64,000 nucleotides of DNA from Paenibacillus doosanensis (GTDB lineage Bacteria; Bacillota; Bacilli; Paenibacillales; NBRC-103111), in assembly GCF_025060755.1 (NCBI RefSeq), contig NZ_JANYUY010000020.1:1-64000 (forward strand). The letters are read 5' to 3'. Made by a program: the position numbers and the translations under genes. The first letter of the stretch is position 1. Every line of letters begins with the position of its first letter. The notes under the pieces are model-generated. The model worked only from the letters and a program-made list of their open reading frames with translations, was not told the origin of the DNA and searched no databases. Shown here in pieces: positions 1 to 8,298 of the stretch.

Positions 1-9
1 CAATTCGGA

Positions 10-80
10 CGCCTCCAAGTGCAAGGTTTTTCACGGGTTAGCCTTCGTTTTCCTTGCACCTAAATTCGACAAAAGAGGCG
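10..80. repeat. Nested palindrome at the left edge
   Basis: Two nested inverted repeats are visible: CGCCTC (10-15) with GAGGCG (75-80), and inside it GTGCAAGG (19-26) with CCTTGCAC (52-59). The arms could fold into a long two-tier hairpin on either strand. A TTGTCGAA octamer (0A-box sequence, minus strand, 65-72) lies in the spacer. No coding gene overlaps. Function is unknown; it may be an intergenic repeat or an RNA 3' end of a gene left of the window. The remaining stretch to the promoter at 275 shows nothing I recognise. Confidence 0.4.
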
Positions 81-274
81 CCAAACCCTTGTTACTGTTG
101 AATTTTTGATTTGTTCAGCAAGCCCTATGTTAGATTTTTTTCCCGCTTCGGAGCGTTTAGGCTCATCCAAGCATCAGAGCCAAACTGAAAATCATCTCCC
201 AACGGCATAAAACGCCGCCTCTTGCACACGGTCCTGCAGCCTGGAACGGGCTTGCCTCGTCCGCTCATAGTCAT

Positions 275-304
275 GTATATGCGCAAAGACGGCTTGTCAT
301 ACTA
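275..304 (+). promoter_or_regulatory. Candidate sigma-G promoter for the 28-aa gene
   Basis: GTATA (275-279) and CATACTA (298-304) are 18 bp apart. Both elements fit the Bacillus sigma-G consensus (GnATR, 17-18 bp, CATnnTA) at every fixed position. A transcript would start near 311, some 40 nt before the start codon at 352. This predicts expression in the forespore. Confidence 0.6.
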
Positions 305-351
305 TAAAAGCTTGTTCCACGATAATCAAGCAGCTGCGGAGGTGACTTCTT

Positions 352-438
352 ATGTCGGATAAGCAACAAGGACACGGCAACCAAAACACGACGACCCGTA
401 CAAGCGACAAGGGCGCTAAAAAATCTAACAAACGATAA
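352..438 (+). CDS. 28-aa small hydrophilic protein, probable spore protein
   Basis: The frame ATG to TAA encodes 28 residues starting MSDKQQGHGN and ending AKKSNKR. The ribosome site GGAGGTGA (338-345) is near perfect and sits 6 nt before the ATG, and a strong terminator follows at 509-548, so this is a complete transcription unit. The product is rich in K, Q, N, G, S and T, has no hydrophobic residues in any run, no Cys and a basic tail, which is the usual make-up of minor small acid-soluble spore proteins. I cannot match it to a named Ssp family. The sigma-G-like promoter supports a forespore role. It is too short for most gene callers. Confidence 0.6.
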   Translation: MSDKQQGHGNQNTTTRTSDKGAKKSNKR

Positions 439-508
439 GCGAAGGCGCGGCGGAGCAAGGCGTGTTCCGCCGTCCATCGCGGCTGCTTGCAGCAAGCTTA
501 GAGATAAC

Positions 509-548
509 AAAAAGAACCTGGCTTCCGTGACGGTGCCAGGCTCTTTTT
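509..548. terminator. Bidirectional intrinsic terminator
   Basis: AAAGAACCTGGC (511-522) pairs with GCCAGGCTCTTT (535-546) with one mismatch and a 12-nt loop. T-rich flanks exist on both sides, so it can stop both the 28-aa gene (plus) and the histidine kinase gene (minus). Confidence 0.8.
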
Positions 549-604
549 GTTCATCGCTGCGGGAAAACGATGCGCTTGGGTATTGCAGAGCAAGTCCGGG
601 AAGG

Positions 605-2122
605 TCATGCCCTGCCGTCTTCCGGTTCCTTCGCGCGTTCTTCCTCCTGCCCTTCATAATGCTCGGGAATCCAGATTCGAAATGCGCTTCCGCGCCCTAC
701 TTCGCTCTCAACGTCGATGGTTCCTCCGTGTATCTCGGCAATGGTTTTCGTAATGGATAGACCTAAGCCTGCGCCGCCGTATCTGCGCGCGCGCGAAGTA
801 TCGATCCGGTAAAACCGGTCGAACAAATGAGGAAGATGCTCTTCCGGTATGCCCGAACCGTTATCCCTCACGGTCAATTCCACTCCGCCCCGGACGCGCC
901 CGAGCTCAACATCGATATGACCGGTCGCGGGATTCGTATGCTGGACCGCATTATGGAACAGGTTGAGCACGACCTGCTTCATTTTATCCTGATCGAACAT
1001 GCAAGTCATATGCGGCTCCAGCTTGAAGCCGACCGAACGCTCTCCCGCCAAAAGCCGCAGCTGCGGCTCCATGCTTTGGATGACCAAGTCGAGCTCCCCC
1101 TCCTCCAGTTGAACCGTTGGGGAACGGTCGAGCCGCGCCAGCAGCAGCAGATCCTGCACCAGCTTATTGATTCGCTCGGATTCCGAATACATGCTGGATA
1201 ACGCTTTATGCAGCTGATCGGGCTGGCTAGCCGCGCCGCGCAGCAATATTTCCAGAAACCCGTGGATCGAGGTGAGCGGCGTCCGCAGCTCATGCGAAGC
1301 GTCGGCGATAAACCTGCGCATCCGTTCCTTCGCTTCTTTCTCCGCCTCGAAGGAGGCCTCCAGCCTCTCCAGCATATGATTGAAGGAAAGGGAGAGCTTA
1401 TCGATTTCCAGTTGGTTCTGCCTCTCGGGCAGCCGTTCGTCCAAATTGCCGGCATCGATCCGTTCTACGGTTCCGACCATTTTGGACAACGGCACCAGCG
1501 TCCGCTTCAATACAGGCAAAAACGTAAACAAGCCGAACACAAGCGCGATCGTCGCCAGTGCAATGAACGTCAGCAGCTGGCCAAGCAGCACTTCCTTCAT
1601 CGGTGCCGTCCAGGAGCTGACCTGGACGAGCCCCGTCGTCTTGCCCCTGCTGTTGATCTGCTGGAGCACGACGAGCTGCTCGACGCCGTCAGCGCCTTTG
1701 ACGATCAAATAGCGAAAATCCGGCTTGCCCTGCAGCGCATTTTCATACTCTTCCTGCGAAAGCTGGACGGACGCTCCGCTGTCCGGCGGTTCTACAATAA
1801 GAGTATATTTCCCTTCCGTATCGATAAAGGCTACCGAAGAGTCGGGCGAGAAAAACATGAGCCGCATCGGCGGATCTCTTCGAGCTCCCTGATTGTTGTT
1901 GCCGCCCATCATAGGCCAAGCTTCTCGAGGTATGGACATAATCTGGCTGTGGATGCTCTCGGCCTTGTTTTTATAAATAAACTGCTTCATGTACAAATAT
2001 TGAAAAAAACCGATAAGCAGCAGCAGGCAGGCCAGTATGAGCAAGGACCGCGATAAAAGCTGGTAGCGCAAAGAGCGCGGAGCGATAAAGCGGGTTATGC
2101 TGCCGATGGCTTTTTGCTTCAT
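605..2122 (-). CDS. Membrane sensor histidine kinase
   Basis: 505 residues, usual length for an OmpR-partner kinase. A first membrane helix lies near residues 21-45, an extracytoplasmic sensor loop follows, a second helix lies near 178-203, then HAMP, HisKA and HATPase domains. The phospho-accepting His is in ASHELRTP (about H277); the N box reads NLFHNAVQH, G1 is DNGSGIP and G2 is GGAGLGL (Ala instead of the common Thr). Its ATG overlaps the stop of the response regulator gene by 4 bp (ATGA), so the two are translated together. Gene neighbours suggest a role in envelope or surface-glycan control, as for B. subtilis YkoGH beside ykoST; that link is inference. The signal sensed is not known. 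Confidence 0.93.
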   Translation of the reverse strand: MKQKAIGSITRFIAPRSLRYQLLSRSLLILACLLLLIGFFQYLYMKQFIYKNKAESIHSQIMSIPREAWPMMGGNNNQGARRDPPMRLMFFSPDSSVAFIDTEGKYTLIVEPPDSGASVQLSQEEYENALQGKPDFRYLIVKGADGVEQLVVLQQINSRGKTTGLVQVSSWTAPMKEVLLGQLLTFIALATIALVFGLFTFLPVLKRTLVPLSKMVGTVERIDAGNLDERLPERQNQLEIDKLSLSFNHMLERLEASFEAEKEAKERMRRFIADASHELRTPLTSIHGFLEILLRGAASQPDQLHKALSSMYSESERINKLVQDLLLLARLDRSPTVQLEEGELDLVIQSMEPQLRLLAGERSVGFKLEPHMTCMFDQDKMKQVVLNLFHNAVQHTNPATGHIDVELGRVRGGVELTVRDNGSGIPEEHLPHLFDRFYRIDTSRARRYGGAGLGLSITKTIAEIHGGTIDVESEVGRGSAFRIWIPEHYEGQEEERAKEPEDGRA

Positions 2123-2805
2123 GGCAAATCGACCCTATACCCCGCCCCGCGCAAAGTACGTATCAGACGGTGCTCCTTGTCGCTCAGCTTGTCCCTCAAG
2201 GAGCGAATATACACCTCGACGATGTTTTCTTCTCCTCCAAAGTCATAACCCCATACTTTATCCAATATTTTACTTTTGCTTAACACAAGCCCGTGATTTA
2301 TGACCAGAAACGACAGCAGCTCATATTCGGTCGGCGACAGCTCAAGAACCCGGTTATCGTAGCTGATTTCCTTGCGGCGGTCGTCGATGCGAAACGGACC
2401 GATCACTACCTCGCCGAGCAAATTCGGAAAGTGATTGCGGATTCTCGCATGAATGCGGGCCAGCAGCTCTTCAAAGCTGAAAGGCTTCACCATATAATCG
2501 TCCGCGCCCAGCGTAAGTCCTTTCACCCGGTCTTCGACTTCCTCTTTGGCCGTCAGCATGATGACCGCGATATTCTCCGTTTTCTTCAGCATACGGCACA
2601 CCTCGAAGCCGTCCATGCCCGGCATCATAACGTCCAAGATCGCCAAATGCGGCTGGAACTGTCTGGCGACCGTAATAGCCGCAAACCCGTCTTGGGCCGT
2701 TTCCACATCAAAGCCCTCGTTTTGCAGCCCCAGCTCCAAAAATTGCAATATATTAGGTTCATCGTCTACCAATAAAATTTTAATTCCTTTTAACTGATGG
2801 TTCAT
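2119..2805 (-). CDS. OmpR-family response regulator
   Basis: 228 residues from the ATG at 2805, which has a GGGGGGA ribosome site; the reading frame is open further upstream but that part has no receiver homology. The receiver domain starts with ILLVDDEPN, contains LAILDVMMPGMDG with the phospho-acceptor Asp, and LTAKEE; the C-terminal winged helix (about 130-228) has SPTEYELLSFL and ends GAGYRVDLP. It is the first gene of the pair with the kinase. Four CTGAA direct repeats with 11-bp period lie about 70 bp upstream and are the sort of site this family binds, so it probably controls its own gene. Confidence 0.94.
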   Translation of the reverse strand: MNHQLKGIKILLVDDEPNILQFLELGLQNEGFDVETAQDGFAAITVARQFQPHLAILDVMMPGMDGFEVCRMLKKTENIAVIMLTAKEEVEDRVKGLTLGADDYMVKPFSFEELLARIHARIRNHFPNLLGEVVIGPFRIDDRRKEISYDNRVLELSPTEYELLSFLVINHGLVLSKSKILDKVWGYDFGGEENIVEVYIRSLRDKLSDKEHRLIRTLRGAGYRVDLP

Positions 2806-2873
2806 GCCCAATCCCCCCGAATTCCATTGTACACCATTTTTTCCGAATTGCCTTCCTATTATCCGACACCGAG

Positions 2874-2911
2874 CTGAATACCGTCTGAAGCTAAGCTGAA
2901 CGCCCGCTGAA
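2874..2911 (+). promoter_or_regulatory. Four CTGAA direct repeats, 11-bp period
   Basis: CTGAA begins at 2874, 2885, 2896 and 2907, exactly 11 bp apart each time. OmpR/PhoB-type regulators bind tandem half-sites of 5-7 bp at 11-bp period on one DNA face. The array lies between the two-component genes (minus) and the small secreted protein gene (plus). A TACAAT -10-like box (minus, 2826-2831) with no good -35 lies between it and the regulator gene, as expected for an activated promoter. Confidence 0.6.
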
Positions 2912-3070
2912 AATGTTTCGCCCCCGCGTCCTTCGGCATTCTGCGGTCCGGGAAGACGCTTCTCAGCAAACATTCAGCGCAGACTCAAGTTGGATTAAGG
3001 TTGCTGATTCATAATGAAAATCACTTGGAAGCAATGTATTGCAGCCGCAATCAAAATGAGGTGTTCCATC

Positions 3071-3418
3071 ATGAATAAGTCCAAATGGTTTAAATGGAAG
3101 ATCGGCGCCGTCAGCGCATTATGCATGGGAATCGTCTTCCATCAAGTGAAAGCAAGCCCGGCCTTTGAGTCTGCTCACGAAAAGGCGGTTGCCGAAAAAT
3201 CAGGCGCTGCCGCCCAGGAGCAGTCATCGGACAAAGCGACAGGACAGCCGCAAGTAAAGGGTCTGGATCGTGCGACCGGCGATGCGCGTTCCCGCAATCA
3301 TCGCGGAATCGCCGGCGGAGACGCCTCTTCCGAAGGCGGACAGAGCTGGAGCGGCTCGCCGGGAAGCGGCGATCCGTCGCCGCAAACACGTACGCAAACG
3401 CGCACGGGACGTTCTTGA
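3071..3418 (+). CDS. Small secreted or membrane-anchored protein, unknown function
   Basis: 115 residues from the ATG at 3071, chosen because a GAGGTG ribosome site precedes it and the protein then starts with a signal-like segment (basic MNKSKWFKWK, hydrophobic GAVSALCMGIVF, possible cleavage after KASPA). The rest is low-complexity, rich in G, S, Q, T, R and charged residues, with no Cys after the signal and no fold I recognise. It precedes apbE by 37 nt and probably shares its transcript. ApbE attaches FMN to a Thr/Ser in an SGAT-like motif; I see only SGAAA here, so it is not an evident substrate. Confidence 0.65.
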   Translation: MNKSKWFKWKIGAVSALCMGIVFHQVKASPAFESAHEKAVAEKSGAAAQEQSSDKATGQPQVKGLDRATGDARSRNHRGIAGGDASSEGGQSWSGSPGSGDPSPQTRTQTRTGRS

Positions 3419-3455
3419 AAATAAGGTATGAAGCGATGCGAAGGAGGAGTACACA

Positions 3456-4469
3456 ATGACCGACACGACGGATCAAAGCAGCTTCATTATGCACCGGTTC
3501 CGCTTTCGCGCAATGGGCTCCAACGTTGAAATAGCCGTACGCTGCGAACCGGCCGATATTCAGCGCGTCGAACAATTGGCCAAAGACTGGTTCGAAGCGG
3601 CGGAAATGCGATTCAGCCGGTTTCGCCCCCATAGCGAGCTTTCCTGGTTAAATCGCTTGGAAGGCGGGCGCTTCCTGATTTCCGACGCCATGCTGGAGGT
3701 GCTTCTGCTCGCCGAAGCATTCCATCTTCAGACTGAAGGGACTTTTGACCCGTTTATATTGAATGCACTGCGCCATGCAGGCTATGATCGGACATTCGAT
3801 GAAGTCAAGCGGCGAACCGATCCGCCGGCAAGCTCAGCCCCGGTCAGGCCGGACACCAAACGGCAGCTGCTCGTTGATCCGGTCATGAAATCGGTCAGGC
3901 TTCCGCTGAACATGGAGATCGATCTGGGCGGTATCGTCAAGAGCTGGACCGTCAAGCGTCTGGAAAGCTATTTTCAGGATAAGCTGGCCATTACCCGCGG
4001 CTTCATTAACGCAGGCGGCGATTTGACCGTCTGGAGCAAGCCCCGGGATGAGGATGAGCCTTGGCTCATCGGGATCGAGAACGCCTGGAAGCCTGAAGCC
4101 GATATCGGGACGCTCGCGATTTCGAACGGTTCCGCAGCCACATCAAGCAAGCTGGGAAGGACATGGCCGGCGGCAGACGGAATCATGCGTCATCATCTTA
4201 TCGATCCGTCCACGATGCGGCCGAGTCAAAGCGACGCAGTGCAATGTACGGTCAGCGGCTGGGATATTATCGGCTGCGAGATATGGGCCAAGACGATCTG
4301 TATTTTGGGAGTAACCGAAGGGCTATCCCTCTTGGCCCGCAATAGCCGCAACTATGAAGCGCTGGTATTTACCGATAAGCATGAGGTCGTCTACTATGGC
4401 AGCAAGCTGTCCCTCGGCAAGCAGTGGAACGGTCTGACGATCGACCACTATCATTACGCGGATGCATAA
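3456..4469 (+). CDS. apbE: ApbE family FAD:protein FMN transferase
   Basis: 337 residues, ATG with AAGGAGG ribosome site. ApbE enzymes use FAD and Mg to attach FMN covalently to a Ser/Thr of a partner redox protein. Family marks seen: FRAMGSNVEI near the start, RFSRF, GTFDPFI, DLGGIVKSW, NAGGDL, and HHLIDPSTMRP. The usual lipobox is absent, so it is probably cytoplasmic. The C-terminal metal site, normally close to T/S-x-x-A-D-A, reads GCEIWAKT here, which departs from the common form. It is followed 31 nt later by a ferric-reductase-like heme membrane protein, suggesting a flavin/heme electron-transfer module at the membrane. Confidence 0.88.
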   Translation: MTDTTDQSSFIMHRFRFRAMGSNVEIAVRCEPADIQRVEQLAKDWFEAAEMRFSRFRPHSELSWLNRLEGGRFLISDAMLEVLLLAEAFHLQTEGTFDPFILNALRHAGYDRTFDEVKRRTDPPASSAPVRPDTKRQLLVDPVMKSVRLPLNMEIDLGGIVKSWTVKRLESYFQDKLAITRGFINAGGDLTVWSKPRDEDEPWLIGIENAWKPEADIGTLAISNGSAATSSKLGRTWPAADGIMRHHLIDPSTMRPSQSDAVQCTVSGWDIIGCEIWAKTICILGVTEGLSLLARNSRNYEALVFTDKHEVVYYGSKLSLGKQWNGLTIDHYHYADA

Positions 4470-4500
4470 ATCCGCTGATTAACAGAATGGAGAGATACCT

Positions 4501-5076
4501 ATGGCGGAATGGATAGCCGCTTGGCCTTCTTGGCAAATCATTCGCACACTGGGCGTTATCGCCTATATGCTGCTCGCAGCCGGCATCTGTCTGGGCATTG
4601 CGTACAGCTTCCCGATCTGGTCCGGCAAACGGAAGGCGGCCTTATACAAGCTGCACATGTATGTCACCAGCACCGCGATGATCCTCGGGTTACTGCACGG
4701 CAGCATCACCGTCATCGACGCCTACGCCCCGTTTCAGTGGAGGGAAGTACTTGTCCCGTTTACGGCCAGATCTTCACCGATGCTGACCGGGATCGGATCG
4801 CTGTCCGAATACGGTTTGCTGCTGGTCATATTCACTTCGGATTTTCGCCATAAATTGAAAAAGAAGCTGTGGCGCTGGATTCATTTGTTATCTTATCCGA
4901 TTTTCGTCATGTCGTTCGTACACGGTTATTTCCTCGGAACCGATACCGCTTCGACCGGGATACGCTGGATGTATTTGCTCACGATCATGGCTGTGATCGC
5001 GGTGACGCTGACCCGTTTTCTCGCTTTTCCGAAGCAGGGCGAGTCTATGAGCTCGAAACGCAAATGGGCCTCATGA
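4501..5076 (+). CDS. Ferric reductase-like transmembrane protein
   Basis: 191 residues, ATG after GGAGAG. Five or so membrane helices are visible. His residues in LHMYVTSTAMILGLLHG and in the pair WIHLLSYPIFVMSFVHG are placed as heme b ligands in the ferric reductase/MsrQ superfamily. There is no FAD/NAD domain, so it needs a partner for electrons. Its place next to apbE suggests it passes electrons to, or from, a flavinylated protein. It could also be named a YedZ-like cytochrome b subunit; I cannot assign a substrate. Confidence 0.8.
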   Translation: MAEWIAAWPSWQIIRTLGVIAYMLLAAGICLGIAYSFPIWSGKRKAALYKLHMYVTSTAMILGLLHGSITVIDAYAPFQWREVLVPFTARSSPMLTGIGSLSEYGLLLVIFTSDFRHKLKKKLWRWIHLLSYPIFVMSFVHGYFLGTDTASTGIRWMYLLTIMAVIAVTLTRFLAFPKQGESMSSKRKWAS

Positions 5077-5124
5077 CTTCCGGCATATAGAAGCTTAAAT
5101 TGACAATCAGGAGTGGAATTCGAG

Positions 5125-7278
5125 ATGAAACGACAACGAACCCGGAAAGCGGATATGGTTCTTCTTGCTATTGCGCTCCTGTCCGCTTTTCTTAACCTGT
5201 TCGATATATGGAAGGAAAACTACGTCAATGCTTATTACACTTCCGCCGTACGCAGCATGCTGCAAAGCTTTCACAACTTCTTCTACGCATCGTTCGACCC
5301 GGCGGGATATGTTACGGTCGACAAGCCTCCGGTAACCTTCTGGGTACAAACCTTCAGCGCCTATTTGTTCGGGCTTCACGGCTGGAGCGTCATCTTACCG
5401 CAGGCTTTGGCCGGCGTAGGCTCCATTCTGCTGATTTACTTTCTCGTCAAGCCCTCCTTCGGCTTGGCGGCGGCCCGGCTCGGCGCTCTGGCTATGGCCG
5501 TCACTCCCGTCGCTGCGGCGGTTGCCAGAACCAATAACGTGGACAGCCTGCTCGTCTTCACCCTTCTGGTTGCCGCCTGGCTGTTGTTCAAAGGCGTGCA
5601 GAAGCAGAAAGCAAGCTGGATGATCGGCGCCTTCGCCGTCATCGGCGTCGGATTTAATATGAAAATGATGCAGGCTTATATGGTCGTGCCCGCCTTCGGC
5701 TTATTGTATTTGCTCGCCTACAAGGTAAACTGGAAAAAGAAGCTGAGCATCGGCGCCGCCGCAGCGGCCGTGCTCCTGCTCGTGTCGATGTCCTGGGCCG
5801 TCGTCGTCGACTCCGTTCCCAAGGAAGAACGCCCGTATATCGGCAGCAGCCAAACGAATTCGGTGCTGGAGCTGGCCTTCGGTTACAATGGGATTCAGAG
5901 GCTCACCGGACGGGGCGGAGGCAAAGACGGCGGAGGCGCGATGAACGAGAACCGCTCGCCGGGGGAACGCCCGCAGAGCGGGACCGACGGCGAACGCCAG
6001 ATGGGATCGCAGGCGGAACGCACGGCCGGCGGCAGCCAAAACGGGCAAATGCAGGAGCGCCAGGATGGCGGAAGCTCATTCGGAGTTCAGCCCGGACAGG
6101 ATGGCGGCGCTCAACCCGGGCGGCAGCAGCCGGACGGCGCACGCGGCCAGATGCCCGATGCTCCCGCAGGCGGGACGGACGGCCGCATGAACGGCGGCCC
6201 TATGGGCGGAGGTGCCGGAGGCGGCGGAGGCATGTTCGGCACCGGCAATCCCGGCCCCCTTCGCCTGTTCCAATCCGGGCTGTCCGGTCAAGTCAGCTGG
6301 CTGATCCCTTTCGCGGCCTTCGGATGCGTCGGCCTGCTGGCCGGGATGCGAATCCGCAGAGGGTTCCGCTTCACGGATCAGCAGAAGCAAACCTTGTTCT
6401 GGTTAAGCTGGCTTATCCCCGGCATGATCTTTTTCAGTGTTGCAGGCTTCTTCCATCAATATTATCTCATCATGCTGGCTCCTCCTGTCGCGGCGCTCGT
6501 CGGAGCGGGCTGGACGCAGCTGTGGGGTCTGTACAAGCTGCGCTCAGGCTGGGCGTCCTGGCTGCTTCCGGCGGCGGTGCTGGTCACAACGGCGGTTGAG
6601 ACGATCGTGCTGTATGAAAATCGTCAAGCTATCAGCGCCGTCTGGATGTACGGCGTCGGAGCGGTCGGCGCCGCCGTTACTCTTGCCCAGCTTGTGGTAA
6701 GACGGAAACAGCCGTCTTGGACCTACTATACGGCCCTGGGCAGTCTGTTCATCCTGCTGATAGCGCCTCTGTACTGGTCGGCAACGCCGATCCTGTACGG
6801 ACAAAACAGCAAGCTGCCGCAAGCCGGCCCTCAAGCGTCCGGCGCCAGAGGCGGCATGCAGCCGGGTGCCGGCGACGATCAGGTCAATGCGAAGCTGATC
6901 GAATACTTGACCAGCCACAACACGGGCGAAACGTATTTGTTCGCCACGACCAACGCGACGACGGCGGCACCGTATATTATCGAAACCGGCAAAGCGGTTA
7001 TGGCCATGGGAGGCTACAGCGGCAGCGACCCGATTATGACGGTCGACAAGCTGAAGCAGCTGGCGGCAAGCAAGCAGCTCAAATACGTCCTGCTTTCCGG
7101 CGGCGGCTTTGGCGGTCCCGGAGGAGGAGGCAGCTCCGAGGCGCTGCAGTGGATCAAGGAGAACAGTACTGTAGTGCCGCAATCCGAATGGCAATCCGCG
7201 GCTCAGGACGAATCCTCGGCGGGCGGGCGATCGTTCGGAAGAGACGGCAATATGACTTTATACGAACTCAAATCTTGA
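5125..7278 (+). CDS. GT39 (ArnT/PMT-type) membrane glycosyltransferase
   Basis: 717 residues. The ATG at 5125 is chosen over the in-frame GTG at 5113 because AGGAGTGG lies 8 nt before it. The N-terminal part has many membrane helices and the GT39 signature: an acidic region after helix 1, DPAGYVTVDKPPV and RTNNVDSLL. Residues about 262-375 are a Gly/Gln/Met-rich, disordered insertion that splits the membrane domain; a second Gly stretch (GGGFGGPGGGG) lies near residue 660. These enzymes move a sugar from a polyprenyl phosphate carrier to a target outside the membrane. The following GT2 gene probably makes the carrier-linked sugar. Similar to B. subtilis YkcB. Acceptor unknown. Confidence 0.88.
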   Translation: MKRQRTRKADMVLLAIALLSAFLNLFDIWKENYVNAYYTSAVRSMLQSFHNFFYASFDPAGYVTVDKPPVTFWVQTFSAYLFGLHGWSVILPQALAGVGSILLIYFLVKPSFGLAAARLGALAMAVTPVAAAVARTNNVDSLLVFTLLVAAWLLFKGVQKQKASWMIGAFAVIGVGFNMKMMQAYMVVPAFGLLYLLAYKVNWKKKLSIGAAAAAVLLLVSMSWAVVVDSVPKEERPYIGSSQTNSVLELAFGYNGIQRLTGRGGGKDGGGAMNENRSPGERPQSGTDGERQMGSQAERTAGGSQNGQMQERQDGGSSFGVQPGQDGGAQPGRQQPDGARGQMPDAPAGGTDGRMNGGPMGGGAGGGGGMFGTGNPGPLRLFQSGLSGQVSWLIPFAAFGCVGLLAGMRIRRGFRFTDQQKQTLFWLSWLIPGMIFFSVAGFFHQYYLIMLAPPVAALVGAGWTQLWGLYKLRSGWASWLLPAAVLVTTAVETIVLYENRQAISAVWMYGVGAVGAAVTLAQLVVRRKQPSWTYYTALGSLFILLIAPLYWSATPILYGQNSKLPQAGPQASGARGGMQPGAGDDQVNAKLIEYLTSHNTGETYLFATTNATTAAPYIIETGKAVMAMGGYSGSDPIMTVDKLKQLAASKQLKYVLLSGGGFGGPGGGGSSEALQWIKENSTVVPQSEWQSAAQDESSAGGRSFGRDGNMTLYELKS

Positions 7279-7314
7279 CGGCCGATAGCCGCGTAAAGAA
7301 GGAGGCGCAGGAAA

Positions 7315-8298
7315 ATGGGCGCACAGATACGCTATTCCGTTGTTATTCCGGTATATAACGAAGAAGCGGTCGTTCACGAGACATACCGCCGCCTCAAAAC
7401 GGTCATGAACGGCATGGGCGAAACGTACGAGCTGCTCTTCGTCAACGACGGCAGCCGCGACCGGACGGCGGAAATCTTGATGGAATACAGTCAGATTGAC
7501 GATACGGTGAAGCTGCTCGATTTCTCCCGGAATTTCGGACATCAGATCGCCATTACGGCGGGCATGGATTATGCGGCCGGAGACGCCGTCATCGTGATCG
7601 ACGCGGACCTCCAGGACCCGCCTGAGCTGATTCCGGATATGATCGCCAAGTGGAGGGAAGGCTTCGACGTCGTCTATGCCAAACGGACGAAGCGCAGAGG
7701 CGAATCTTGGTTCAAAAAACTGACCGCCCGGATGTTTTACCGCCTCCTCCGTTTATCGACCGATATCGCCATTCCGCTGGACACCGGAGATTTCCGGCTG
7801 CTCGACCGGCGGGTGTGCGACGAAATGAAACGGATTCCCGAGAGCAACCGCTTCGTGCGCGGACTGGTCAGCTGGATCGGCTTCCGGCAGACGTCGGTCG
7901 AATACGAGCGGGATGAACGCCATGCCGGACAAACCCATTATCCGCTGAAGAAAATGCTCAAGCTGAGCTTGGACGGCATCACTTCTTTTTCCTACAAGCC
8001 GTTGAAGCTGGCCGGCTATCTCGGCTTCCTGCTTTCCGTCTCGGGCTTCATGTATATGCTGTACGTATTTTACGCGAAGCTGTTTACCGACGCCGCCATT
8101 CCCGGCTGGACGTCCATCACGATTATTCAGCTGATCTTTAACGGCTTTATTCTGATCATTCTCGGTATCGTCGGCGAATATATCGGACGCATTTACGACG
8201 AAACCAAAGGACGCCCTCTTTACATTATCCGGAAAAGCAGCGGCATCGATATTAAGCAGCATCGGCTGCCGAAGGCGGCGGGGTCCGGCTATGAATAA
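7315..8298 (+). CDS. GT2 polyprenyl-phosphate glycosyltransferase
   Basis: 327 residues, start supported by AAGGAGG at 7299-7305. N-terminal GT-A fold of the DPM1/GtrB type: VVIPVYNEE, FVNDGSRD, DADLQDPPEL, TGDFRLLDRRV. Two C-terminal membrane helices (about 225-250 and 262-285) anchor it. It should move a sugar from a nucleotide donor to undecaprenyl phosphate on the cytoplasmic side. Comparable to B. subtilis YkcC or YkoT. It overlaps the GtrA gene by 8 bp; together with the GT39 gene this makes a complete donor, flippase and transferase set. Confidence 0.92.
   Translation: MGAQIRYSVVIPVYNEEAVVHETYRRLKTVMNGMGETYELLFVNDGSRDRTAEILMEYSQIDDTVKLLDFSRNFGHQIAITAGMDYAAGDAVIVIDADLQDPPELIPDMIAKWREGFDVVYAKRTKRRGESWFKKLTARMFYRLLRLSTDIAIPLDTGDFRLLDRRVCDEMKRIPESNRFVRGLVSWIGFRQTSVEYERDERHAGQTHYPLKKMLKLSLDGITSFSYKPLKLAGYLGFLLSVSGFMYMLYVFYAKLFTDAAIPGWTSITIIQLIFNGFILIILGIVGEYIGRIYDETKGRPLYIIRKSSGIDIKQHRLPKAAGSGYE

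Noticed and set aside
3071-3418. Small secreted protein as ApbE substrate
   Set aside because: No SGAT/TGAT-type flavinylation motif is present.
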